A stretch of 64,000 nt of DNA. Source: Balanoglossus misakiensis. Its lineage: Eukaryota > Hemichordata. The position numbers were made by a program, and so were the translations under genes. The DNA is taken from contig CM082579.2 of NCBI GenBank assembly GCA_040954595.2, forward strand, positions 10,850,001 through 10,914,000, given 5' to 3'. The notes beneath the pieces are model-generated. The model was not told where the DNA came from. It saw nothing but the letters and a program-made list of their open reading frames with translations, and did no database searches. This document shows, piece by piece, positions 1-30,700 of this stretch (position 1 is its first letter; each line of letters starts with the position of its first letter).

Positions 1-17865
<17,865 letters not shown>

Positions 17866-18012
17866 TCACATATCTATTTTTAAACTTAGTTCAGTTAAAT
17901 AACTACTGTAATTACTGTAATATGCGTATGGGGAGCAAATCTTTTGGTGGTCCCGAGTGAATCCACTGAAATGCCACTGATATGCCACAAAAATTGTTGA
18001 TATAATATAATA

Positions 18013-18152
18013 GCAATAACCCCCGCCTCAGTTGGGTATACACTCGATTTGGGTACAATTCGCTCCATATAGCACTCGCCGTCAGGCGAGTGCTATATGT
18101 CTCGAATTGTACCCAAATCTCGCGTATACCCGCCTGCGACGGGGGTTATTGC
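18013..18152. repeat. 140-bp near-perfect hairpin (68-bp arms, 4-bp loop)
   Basis: gcaataacccccg at the left faces cgggggttattgc at the right; the arms meet at tagcactcgcc/ggcgagtgcta around a gtca loop. About ten mismatches in the arms by eye. It lies between the CYFIP first coding exon and its probable promoter, so would be transcribed in the 5' intron. Confidence 0.95.
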
Positions 18153-19102
18153 TTGAGTATATTAATACTGACAGTGGGAAACTTTTTACAAATCAAGTCA
18201 GTGCAATGAAAAAGCTATCATTATTAACATTTAAAATTTACAATGTAATATTTTACAATAAAAAAACAAGGAATATGGCTATGTTGCATTACATACAATT
18301 TTAAATGCACAGTTGGGTCTGGCTTGAAAAAGGAAATATACACTATACAGTTAAATTCATTGACAAACAAATTTAATTGTATTTTCATTGTAATGAACAC
18401 AGGGGTGTCAGTGGATGACAGTAATGAAATGATCGGAGGTAATTAGACGGTCTCGTTAAATTTACAACTGACTTACCACAACAAATGAACCAACAACATT
18501 CATTCATTGACATTCACGCATTTACCAATAACATTAAAAATGACATGCACTATCTAAGCATCACTCCGTTTTTAGGTGTCGGTTACAGCTCTCAATATGG
18601 GCGTAGCGGAGTTTGTGCATGTAGATTGTATTTTTATTAGCTATTCCTCCGGCATGTTTCACTCTTCCTACTGATCTACACAAAGTATAACTTCGATGAG
18701 TTCTGTTATCGCAGTTTTATACCTCCATGGTTCTACTTATTGAAGACGGTAGTCATTTGCCATGCAACAAACGGCAGCATAATGCTACATAGTAGTATAG
18801 GCTGGCCTAAATGATATCAGTGTCACCTAACTACTCAAAGAAAAGAATTGACATTCGCGATTAATTAAGGAGACTATGATCGACTCACATTCCCAGCTTG
18901 CTATCAGCCTTTCTGGAGGCTCTCAGTTGATATTAGGGCCATGTTTTGCTGTAAGTAAAACTGAACCGATCAAAATCGGAGTCTTCGGCAAAATGGACCA
19001 TCCACTGATCGGTTGTAATCGTTACAACAGTCACCTCCGAGCATCCAATTTTTACTGACAAAATGGCAAAACCGGAGTAACTATTGAACACAGTACACTT
19101 AC

Positions 19103-19300
19103 CTTTTAGATTATGATTTGTAAACCGATGTGAAAGGTCACGCCAAGGCTACATTTCATGTATTTTCGTTCACTTCATCACTTCCTGTGAGAATAAACGC
19201 TCCCAAAATGGCAGATACGGTGTAAAATGTTTATTTCCGGTGCGTTGCATCATGGGTTCTGGGTTGCCCTAATCCGGGGTCATGGGGTCATGTTACGTAC
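19103..19300 (-). promoter_or_regulatory. Probable non-coding first exon and promoter of CYFIP
   Basis: The minus strand shows a strong donor (AAAAG then GTAAGT) at 19103/19102, about 1.3 kb upstream of the first coding exon and in the right orientation for a 5' UTR exon. The flank up to about 19300 is richer in CG than its surroundings and contains ETS-like cores (CCGG/TTCC). No TATA box is visible and the transcription start is not fixed by sequence. This is inference from position and splice signals only. Confidence 0.4.
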
Positions 19301-19309
19301 ATATCAGAC

Positions 19310-19455
19310 CAATCTGATTAAAATCATATGTAGGGTACGGCGACGTCTTTTACTTGCGCGATGCGGTATTCAAGTCTTATGCTACTAATAAGAAACCCGT
19401 ACTGCGTAAGTAAAAGACGTCGCCGTTCCCTACATCTGATTTTAATCAGATTGAT
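19310..19455. repeat. Inverted repeat (about 50-bp arms) by the CYFIP promoter
   Basis: caatctgattaaaatcat and tgtagggtacggcgacgtc on the left face gacgtcgccgttccctaca and gattttaatcagattg on the right, with a loop of about 40 bp. It carries a ggcgacgtctttta core in both arms. No coding potential. Confidence 0.9.
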
Positions 19456-21775
19456 ATCAGATCTGCAGATGGTTCACGTTCACTGAATGGTCCTGTTGTC
19501 AGGTTGTTCAAGTATTTTGCTTTTATGGTCGACTCTGGTAAAATAACTAGTAATAAGCTATTATTGATTCAATAAACTATTGAATAATTCGTACCCGGAT
19601 ATGTGCTTAAAAATTAGCAGACTGCTTCAAGTGAATCGCCCACTGTTTATATTATTTTGGCTAATTTATTTCCTTTTGATTGCCATTTATTATTCTGCTC
19701 GTTGAGAATGTGCCCAACGCGACGGCTCAGTGGTTGTCACAAGTCAATACACACTCTGTATCATACAAAACAATTTGTTGGTTTTGAGGCTTTGGCCAGT
19801 ATGGGTGTGAGTTGATTACCATCGCCGCCAGACACTTCGACCTTTAGTCTCTAGACGACTCAGTGTTCACACTTTTATTGGCGAATTCTCAAAAAGTGTG
19901 TGCCAATTTTTAAAGGTGTCTTCATTATGATTCATTTCAGCGGTACCGGTCTAGGCCTATAGACATTCAAATTTGTCATACGAAATATTAAATTCTTTAA
20001 ATCAGGAAAATAGCTTACAAATGTCAGCCACGCTGTGAAAAAATATCTATAAAAGAAAAATATTTTGTGCACCAGTATTGAAATAGATCATTTGCTGGCG
20101 AATGGAGATTTTCGTTATGTTTAATGCGTCTATGATCACCGCAAAGCGCTAGCAAAACTATCTTTTAGAACACAATATTTAATTTGTGAAATTTCCAGCC
20201 CTAGTATTTATTTTTCATAAGCTTAGTGCATCCCATACAGACTATAAAAAGTGTGATATTGGTCAATAAACGGTCTGACAGGAATAGTCATATTTATAGA
20301 GGCAACCATGGTGGCGCTGTTCATAGAGATCGCTAACGAGTGAGTCATGCACCCAACACAACCGGAACTCTTTTCCACACAGTCACTCCACAGTGACTGT
20401 GTTTCAATATGCGTATGACTCATGATGCGCAATGTTGAGTGTACAAACGGTGAGAACTACATGAATCACTCGGTTTTGGTAATGGGAAAGATTTCTAATG
20501 TAATGGATTTAAACAAAAACTATCATTTACATTAGAAAAGCCCACGGATTAATCACGTGTTATTTTATCTCTGAACTGGTACTAGTGGTAGCCAACTGGC
20601 TGACACAACTACTTTGCGAAATTGCTAGCTGTCGTAACGCAGTTGTACCGTTGCTACGACAGCTACGAAATTGCCTAACGTTTGGCTAGAACATATTTTT
20701 GTGGAGGTTGAGTTAGGGACCAAATCAGCAATTTACCTTACTGGAGGCCGAAAATGCAATCACACACCGAAGAGGATACCTGTGCCCGATCCTCTATCTT
20801 TGTAATTAAAATGGAATTTCATTTTAGTATTTCAAATGGAATGGTTGTAGTATACTATAAAACGTAGGAAAATTTCTATTAAATGAAATTTGTAAAATGA
20901 CTTCGCGTCGGGACTAACAATAACATCGTAGTGCTTATAATAGAGCTTTGGCCGGGACGTCACTATCGCGAGGTACAAGCTTGATGACAACTGGTTCCTA
21001 GAATGAGCTCCAAATACCATTAATTTGCAACGAAACACGTAGACTCTATATAGCAAATTCGTGTCAGAAACGTAGTTTATTGTCAGTATACACAAACCAA
21101 GTTTTTGTTTAACAACTGATGTCCTCTCAGAAATGAAGGTACAGTTCACTATATTACGTTAGGCCTACATGTACAACAAAGAATCATACTGACGATATTT
21201 TCTAGCCCCTGGCAAATATGGACATGTTATCATTATGGCACTCCCAGAATCCTGAACAATGCATGCCCCCGTAATTAATACTATATCACAATGTTTCTCT
21301 GTCAACATATCCGTTAATTTTTGCCATGATAAGTAAATATAATTCGAACGTACGCGTATGTAATATGTACTGTGTTTTGTGAAAACAAAAGCCCTTGAGA
21401 TTGATAGCTTGTAGAGGGCGATAATATCAGACATGTAATTGCATATTGATGGTGTCAGTTTGAAATATCATGCCTTATGCCTGGCGATTCTATGTATTTA
21501 TTTATCGCAAATAACAATAATTACTCATTCGTATGTAAACACAATTATCAACTAATAATAACATGAAAACTGTTTCGACAATGATCAATGGGGTTTGTGG
21601 TGCTTACCAGTGTATGACAGATCACTGCATTTAATGACTGTTTCTTTTGTATTTGTACTACAGTGTTTTTATGCAGCCATTCTTGATGCATGCAAAACTA
21701 GACTTAAATTCAGTTCTCATTTGAGTTTTCACAAGTAATGACCCACACAAATAAATATGACCAGATAATCTTGAT
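19456..21775. other. Spacer between CYFIP and TFAP4
   Basis: About 2.3 kb with no supported gene. It includes a nested palindrome with two AP-1-like sites at 20337-20424 and a weak inverted repeat near 20628-20670 (tagctgtcgtaac / gctacgacagcta). Short frames such as 20223-20432 on the minus strand have no recognisable domain. Confidence 0.6.
20337..20424. repeat. Nested palindrome with two AP-1-like sites
   Basis: An inner perfect 11-bp inverted repeat (acacagtcact, loop ccac, agtgactgtgt) at 20377-20402 is flanked by tgagtcat at 20341 and atgactca ending at 20422, which also pair with each other. TGAGTCA/TGACTCA is the AP-1 (Jun/Fos, CNC-bZIP) core. Confidence 0.75.
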
Positions 21776-21776
21776 T

Positions 21777-24740
21777 TTTATTGAAAGCACTGTTACTGTT
21801 ACCATACATGTCAAGACAGCACAATAAATCCAAGTAGTTTCGTAAAAGTTTCATAAAAACACTACACAAAACTTTGCTCAAGTTCACTCACAGACTACTG
21901 TTAACATAATGGCATTTAGCCATTTCTGTGATGTTTGTCAAAAAGGAAAAACAAAAACTTTTACACAAATACCCAGACGTCTTGTAATCCACTAACAGAT
22001 GACATTTGAACACTGCATTTACAAACACAAATGGTACTCGTCATTTTATAACTGTAATACCTGATTTCAAAAACCACAATTGTTTGTGTGCATTTGTTGC
22101 AAGATCTTGAAACAAGGAAACAACATGATGTTATCAAACTTAATTTCGGTGCCGAAGAATCCTTCTGAGATTAGCATTTGTTGTTTCTCAGATATGAAGA
22201 TTTCCCTCTTTGGATTAAACTTTATGATCAACATTACAATCACATGCAATCACTTCAGTAACAGTTTTTGCTTTCTCTAAAACATACTGACCGGACTCAG
22301 AATAAACTGAACTAAAGCCATCTACATACAACAAAATATATATTATCATCAGCAGAAAAAAAAGGGGCACAGAAAATGGGACTCCATTTCATAAAGATAT
22401 ATACAATATAGACAACGGCATCTCATGCCACATTAAATAACTCTTTTTGTCAAATTTCGACAGAATGCTTTTAAGGCTTGGATGCCACTAACCATACGAA
22501 CACAGAAAACGTAAAATAAATCCCCAACAAAAAGAAGTGCCAAATATTTGACCACACGAGAGATTTTGATGATGCTTGCATGCATGCATATAACTTGGGC
22601 TGCTTTCACATAAAATCCGCAAATTTTTCTGAACTGTGACATGAGTGACTGAAGAACTTCCTGAAAACTCCTTTGTTTTGAGGTTTCCCTAAAGTGTCTT
22701 GATCAAAGTTGTTACACCCTAACCACTGCTGTTCCACAAGGATATTAAACTGTGAGATGAGGGACATTTGCTGAAGATCTCACCCCCCCCCTCCCCCTAA
22801 TTAGTTCTGAATAATTTCAGGCGAAGAAAAACATGCATGATCAGACCGGAACAAACACATCTGTTAACCTTGTGCGAAAAAAAGAAAAGAAAAGAAATGC
22901 CATTTACATTGCAAGAAGTCTCAAAACAGAAAAGTGATTGCAGTTGATTTCTTTGAGCTGTAATTCCAATATTATGTCATAACAACGTGATAGGTACCTG
23001 TATACATATATGGACACACCCTCACTCAACAGACATACACTCACAGCAAAACGTAGATGACTACACGACTAACATTACTATCAAGACTTACAGATTGGTC
23101 CGTATATCTACTACATTACTTAGACAACCTGAACTCTCTATATAAATAAACGGTACATTTGCACCTTGCCATAACACTGTATATTTTTCATTCAAATATA
23201 AATAAATACACAAAATATTTTGTCAGTTACAAGCAAATGACAGCTATGGTGACATAAAAAGTGAAGTTCCAAAAAGAGCTGTCTTTTTTTATTTAAACAG
23301 CAAGACAGTTTTCTTGTTGTCCTGTTGGCAGCAGACTGTTGGCTACAAGAGACAGAATGCTATTCAACTAACCTCTTTGTTGTAGTGTTGAACTAGAATA
23401 AGAATAAACTGGTTTGTGGAAACAAGTTTGTAGAAATGTTCGACTAGACTAAGCGGAATATATAAACAACTATAAGCATTGGATACTCCTCGTCCACTTC
23501 AAGCCACACATCACCTCTGACCATCCCTGATGACCCCGGCCATTTGACCTTTGAGCCATTTGACCTTTGACCACCACTGCTGCTTTGTATCAAACATCAG
23601 TTTTCCTTTCAGTTAAAAATTAAAGTATGAAAAATCAAGCAGTTCTGTTTTTTGTTTTGTTTAAAAAGTTTGTTCAATTCAAAGCAGAAATAACCATTGC
23701 ACAAAGTACACGCCAATTCGTCAAGTGAAAACTCGTTATGGCTGCAATACTGATGAACTGACCGATACGTTTGTAAGGGTCAGCTTGTTTAATTTGTACA
23801 AAAGCAGTGGCATCAGGGACACACCCTGGACTTTCTATCAGAATTCCTCCCTAACTCTTTCTCCTCCCACTGCATTCTGATTGCATGGTGGAAAATCCAA
23901 GCCAAGCCCAAACCATTACAGACAGAGCAAGTGGTTGGTCGCTCTCGTCAATCAGAGGCATGTCTGTGGTTTCTAAATAAACAACTAACTCTACTTTGTG
24001 TCTGCATTGTTGGATGTTGCATTGACAAAGTCTAAATAAAAAACCCAAATCACTGAGGATATACCTACAACACCTATTCTATATATATTACATGCAAGAA
24101 CAGACCATCCTGTTTCAGGGTAAAACCACTAATTACTTAACGCTTTGCACTTTTCTTTATTTTCCGTTTAATTTACTCGTGGGTCTCTCCCTCCCACTCA
24201 TTAGGGCTTGCTCCGGTAATACTTTGGAATTCCCAGAACAAAAGCTTGTTTCCTTGTCTCTGTTTTCTGAAATAAAATACCAGAGTTGGAGAACCTGGCA
24301 GCTAACTGCTTTTTTTCTGTTTATCAAATTTAAGTATTTATAATTATATGCTCCAGAGCGAAATAAAGTGAAACACGAATTTAAAAAAAATAAAGTCATT
24401 TTGACAATACTTTAAATATTTTACATTGGTTGTATTTTCTGTGGTCAAACTTTCCCTGAAAGATGGGAACCGCGAGAAGAAAGCAGGAAGCTTAGAGCTC
24501 TGCTATCAAACTTGTTACCATTAAATAGTTGAAAAAAGATATTCCCAGAGTTTTTAGTTTATCATAGAGACAAGAAATATTTTACCAAAATATCATGCAG
24601 TCAGCTGCAAAATGGACAAGACAAATATCAAATGCTGGGAACCCCAAAAAAGTCTCTTTTATACAATTATTATTAAAACAAACAAATATAGAAATTTGCA
24701 CTGATAATAATAGAATATCTCTGTGAAGTTCAATTTGGTT
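21777..24740 (-). other. Probable long 3' UTR of TFAP4 or spacer
   Basis: After the TFAP4 stop the minus strand runs about 3 kb to a clear AATAAA (plus-strand TTTATT at 21777-21782); an alternative AATAAA lies at about 24154. No other gene is visible. It holds a C-run near 22783-22797, a paired nuclear-receptor-like motif at 23545-23572 and AT-rich sequence. Which signal is used cannot be told from sequence. Confidence 0.45.
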
Positions 24741-27700
24741 TCATGACACAAAAATTCCTGGCGTTGAAGTTAGTTCTTGAGGTTTTCCAAACTGCTGCGG
24801 GTGGAGTAACTCAACCGTGACTGCTTCATGTTTGACTTCCACCGTGCCTGAGGTGCTGATTATTTCTTCAGTCTGCACCTCCGGCATAGGTCCATCCACA
24901 ATATCTGTTGGTCCTGCGTTCTCAAGTTCTTTTTCACTCATGTCATCATCATCGTCATCACTGTCGTAATGTTTCATTTTGTCGTCTTCCGGAGTGGGCG
25001 TGGCCTTGGCTCCTTCCAGATGCCTGATGGCTTGAACGATTGCATCCAGGTTCTGTCGGGCAGTGTTGGTCGCCGTGATCACCGGTGGATTGTGGATAAT
25101 GTGGACTGGCACAGGCGGCTGGGTTAGCTGCAGATTCTTCACTGCCTGAATTTCCCGCAGTCGCTGGCTTTCCAGTAATTTTTGCTGCTCTTGCAGTTGA
25201 ACCTAAATTGCAAGAAGAGGGGATGTGTCACTATGCTGTGATTTTTTGGTGCTGTAAAACACTTTATTTTTCGCGAGTTGAAATTTTTGCGATATCGAGA
25301 GAGGCCACTGTTTTGCGAGTATTAATTTTCACGTTCTCTTATTTCATTCACTGCATCGTTATCTTAAAAAAAAAATACGCGACTTTTTATTTTCACGCTA
25401 TTTTGGCTCTCGCGTATTTATTGCTCGCGAAAATAAAGTGTTTTACAGTACACTAAACAAAAGTACCAGAGTTGTGACACAATTCCTGTCAAAATACATT
25501 TCACGTTGTATCCACTTGCAATATGGCAGAAATTCACACAAAGTCACTCCCCATCACGACTGCATATGAAACAGTCGTCATAAGTTCCAGACGAAAAAAC
25601 TCAAGAATATACTCACATGTTTTGCAATCTCTCTCAGTTTTTCCGGATAAAGTTGAGCTTCCAAGCTCCGGTTTTGTTCTTCCAACAACATGCGAAGTCT
25701 CCTCTCACGATCCAACTGTTGCCTCAGGTCTACCATCTCCTTCTGCATTTCTTCTACCTGCACATTGTCATGGAAACACACAAGGATAGGATGATATAAG
25801 TTCATGACAAAAAAACATCAACATTTCACAAATAAATGCAATTATTCTGCATAGATATATTAATTAGAGACAACATTTTTTTAAAAACACTAAGTATAAA
25901 AGCTAGGCTGCTTGAAAAAGCATGGTTTCGGTGAAATGGACATCTTTTGTCTTGCATTAAGGTCAAATACTGTTTTTGTTAGAAGTGAAAAGGCTACTTA
26001 TTACTTCAAAAAGGATCAATGACACTAAGCAAAGTATGTCTTGTCAACATAGTCTATGGGTGCATAACTGGCATTGCTACTGTTGAAAAATGGTATTCAA
26101 GTCTGGACTTGAATGTGTTTGTCAACAATAACAATGGTTGACAAGTAGGCATTTTGCATCAAACATTACAGACAGTGGCCCTTTAATCAAACACCAACAC
26201 CAAGAATCTAGCATTAGATCAACATCCAGTAAACAATTCAGGTAAATAAATAGCAGTGGCAGTTTTGTCACAATCTAAACACATCTGGATGAGAACATGC
26301 CCAGGAGCCCTACAAGCAAAGTCTAAAACACACAGGAATCATGTCAGTTTTGTATTTCTCAGAACACTGGAAAACTAAACTGAAATTGTGCCTTGGTTGA
26401 AATAGGGCCATGTTACAGAAAATTTGAGCTAAAAACAACTTTGACTAAACTCTATGTAAATGTAAAGGTTGCTTACAGATAACTCCTCCATTTCCGGACT
26501 GCCAATGCCTTCATCAGATGAGATACTATCGTCATTCTTTCTCCTTTTCGGTGGCGACTCCTTTCCAAATTCAATGCCTCTTTTACTCAGCATGGCTTTC
26601 ATTTGCGTGTTCTGCTGCAGCAGTCTTGTTTTATCCTGCTCCAAGTTGAAAATGTAGTCTGATGTCTGCTGTAGAATGGCAGCCTGATGTGGTACAGAAA
26701 TGAGATGATTAATTTTTTTGTCTATTCTCACTCCGTGGGGCAAGAATGTTAGGAGGTGATGACCATTTATTATAAACAATGCAAAAGATGCTGAAAGGAA
26801 CAACTGCGCAATCATTGATTTCAAATGACAATGGTTTACGCTATTAAGTTCATAATTGATCCATTTAGGGTTTTAGTTCAGTCATGCACTTAAACATGAC
26901 CGCTATCAATACAAAAACACTGACACACTACAAATGATGACCACCAGTATAATAGGTCACTGACCACAATAATGTAGAAGGTCACCCGTAACATAGGTCA
27001 CTGACTTTCAGGTCACATGAGATGACCTAATGATGCTCTAAAAATAGGTACAACCATCACAAATGGTGAAACCACACATGCAAATAAACACGTCTATTTT
27101 TGCTGTTCACATGCACTTTACATAATGGTTCTATTAACTGTGCTCGACTTATCAAACTAATCTGCTAAATGCAAATCACAAAGAGGAAATTAAAGTGACA
27201 CTTTACAAACTGCATAATCAGACTCATCATAGCTGTCAGTTGGTAATTTTAACCCAACAGGGGCCTCTCCAATTATGAAATCATTTGGGGGAAAAATAAT
27301 TTGCATTGATATGCAGAGTATCACCCAGTAAAATTACAACAGACATTTTCCAAATTATTTGTGTTGTACAGATTTCAGATAAAACCGCTTCTTTGACGAA
27401 TGACGACATCACTGTTCATATGTGATGATTGAATCTTAACAAGTTGTACAACAAACTGCAGTAAACATTTACCTTGCTCAATTTCTCTCCATCAGCATGT
27501 GGCAGTAATGTCTTCAGGGACTGGAAACCCGAATTTATACTCTGCATACGGCGACGCTCATTACTGTTGGCAATTTCCCTCCGTATCTTCCTCTCCTGGT
27601 CACGTTGACTATTCGGCGACATACTTCCTAAACTGTACAGCAACAGAATAAATTTTCAGTTAGCCAATCTCCTCACTTTTCTCAAATGCTCACCAACTTA

Positions 27701-30700
27701 TTAAATTTTCTGAGACAATTGAATGGGTGACGTACGTTATCAGCATGCAATACGCTTCAAATAATTGCAAGATGACTTCACTGATAAATAAACGATATGT
27801 GCAACTAACAAATTTCAATGGTATAATAAAATTTACAAGCAAATCAGATCTTTTCCAATATCATTGTCATGAACAGCCATTTCAAAAACGCTAGTAAATT
27901 ATTTATTAATTAATCATAACTAAGTACAGAAAATTTGGGGTTTAAAATTATCAATCTGACAGCCCTTGTCAAAAATTTAACAAATGTTGCATGCAAATAA
28001 ATCAGAATTCTATCCATATGGTGCAGACAACCAGCTTCAAAGTAACTTAAAATCAACTCCATATAGCACAGAACACAACACAATAATTCTTCTTAGGGGA
28101 ACATATGATATAAATTACAACACCACTGCTTAACTTCCTGTATCATATTCCATGACTTAACAAAACCGACAATTTGTGGTTCTGTTCAACAAAAACTGAA
28201 ATGTCAGCCTAACCAATTCAGAAGTTGCATATGAAATTGATATCATCACCTAATTTATTTGTCTGGCACTTGCTCTGTCTTCAATATTTCTCCTATTTCA
28301 TTACTTCCTTGGAAAATTCCATTCCCACAAAAATTAGCACTATCCTTATAAATTGTGAAATTTTTATTATTAATATTTTTGGAATGAAATATCCAAAATA
28401 GTACCTACAAGATCTGAAAAAAAAAGTCTACTGGTCAATGTATTTTTAAATTCTCTTTTTAATACTCCTTATGGCAGGCCTAAAAAAAATTTAAACTAAA
28501 ATATTCACCTGGGAAAAATAATGTAGACTGCATGCAGCGCGGCCCACGCACTTGGCAAATTGCCAAATCACAGACACAGCTGCATGCATGATAAATATAC
28601 TGTGCATTTAATATGAATAAAATTTAAATGTCTAAGTAGATGGAGATTATATTCCTCCCATCTGTACAGCCCATACAAGGTGATGTCATCATAAACATTT
28701 CACATGGCACTGTGCCAACCCTACACCTGTCATGCATAAAGAGTTGCATTATAATGCAAAGTATGTAGTCTAGTCACAGTAATCTATTTCATTCAGAGGG
28801 GGTAACAGGTCACACAAAGTGGAGGGGAGGGCAATGCCTGTCCTATTTCCCTTCTGACCTGCCACTGACATGCATCCGTGTTTGAAATATTTGCCTATGC
28901 AATAATTCTTTTAGTAACAGATGTCTTACTGGTAACCAAGTAGGCAATTATTTCTATTAAGTCAGTCTTTGTTGTAGACTGTGCCATATATATATAAAAA
29001 AGGATAATGTGTAATACGTTACACAATCTGTATTTAAAATATAGTAAGCGAAGCCACACACGGAATCTAGATATGTTTTTACCCGCACATACCAGAATAA
29101 ACACATTCAATTTGCCAGTGTCATGTTGTGGCAATGTTTGTAAACAAATCATGTAGGTCAGACAGCATTTACTTACTTCCTCTAGCAGTACAAAAAAAAC
29201 AACCCTTGGGATTGAGCAATACCTTTTTATCAGGCTTCTGAACTTTGACTGACCCCTACTCTCAAAACAAAACAAATCGGGTCATGTGATGGATACATCA
29301 TATCCGAAACCACACCCCAGTCACATGGTCTGTCCAAATTCCAATCGCCCCCTTTATCTATCTCCCTTTATCTCTGTATGTGGGGCTCACTCCAACGCCA
29401 AGAGGCTTAATAATTTCCCCTTTGGCCTCTAACAATTTCGGGGTGTGGTCGCTGGGACACAGTGATGTTTGGGTTGGGAGCTTGTGCAAGCCAAAATATA
29501 CAAAGCAGGCTCTTTAGATTCATGACAGATGCACATTTTATTTTTTATCTTTCTCAGTCATTTTGCTTTGTTGAAAACACCAGTCTAATACTTGTTACTT
29601 ACATTTTTATACTTCTGCATACAATGTGGTCGTTCGAAAATCAATATACCATATTTCGACTTATTTTTTGTCATGGACTTGAGTTACCTTGCTAGATGTT
29701 AATGAAGTCATTCAAAGCCGACTATTTTCAAGACCTACGGAGGTATTAGCTAACTTTATACTAAGTGTACCATGAAGCATGTTAGCTTTGTAGATAACTG
29801 ATTACTAATTTAAGTAGAGCCATTCAGAGCATCACTGAAATGTTGTCATACTATAGGCAAACCCAAGGCCTGTCTAGCAGTTAGACATTTGTCAAAGAAG
29901 TTGGCTGAAGGCCAAAATTATCATATCATGCTGGGGCTTGACTGGGACTGTTCCCAGTCAATATTTCATGTTTTGCTACTTGTGTACATCATGGTCAAGG
30001 TTATCAAATGGCATCTAATTAAGCAAATCAAGTCCTGTGACATTTTGAGATTGAGTTGGTCAGCCAGATAAGATGTACATATTGCTGATTTTCATCTTTT
30101 TCTACCAGTATTGTTGAGTTGATCCTACTCAGGGAAATTTACTGCTTATAATTTTTTTGCTGTGTGAATACTATTATTTTTTTACCACTTTTGAGGGTCC
30201 TGTAGCCTCTGGAGTCCAGCCCCTCCTTTCGAGCTGCGTTACCCAGCCAAACGATGTGTGTGGTACGTTCCATTGAAAATAGCAATGTCTACTTGGCATT
30301 CTGCCAAGTTTCAGTGAGCGATGTCACTGTTCCCTTTTCTCGATTTTATTTGGGAACAAAATCCGAAAATTATCCTATAACAATTTGTCTGGTAAAAATA
30401 ATTGAGACGAATTTATAAAAACAAATAGCTGGATTTCAATATACAGCGAGCTCACTAAAGGGGAACTGTGAAAGCGAGCATTAAAGCATGCTCCCTGCAT
30501 GTGAAGCTTACTTCCCCTGCAAAACCTGGCAAAATTTCAAAACAGATTCAAGGTGCGCTGTATCAAGGTGTGCTAAACCTACGCACTTTATAAACAAACA
30601 AATAATGCTCGCTCAACTGACATACGTGTAATTTTGCTTTTCTCTGCACCTCTCCTGCTAAATGAAATGGGAATACAGCTGATCAGCCAAACATAAGATC

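Noticed and set aside
18032-18304. 90-codon plus-strand frame
   Set aside because: Starts inside the 140-bp hairpin and runs into AT-rich intron; no domain and composition follows the palindrome.
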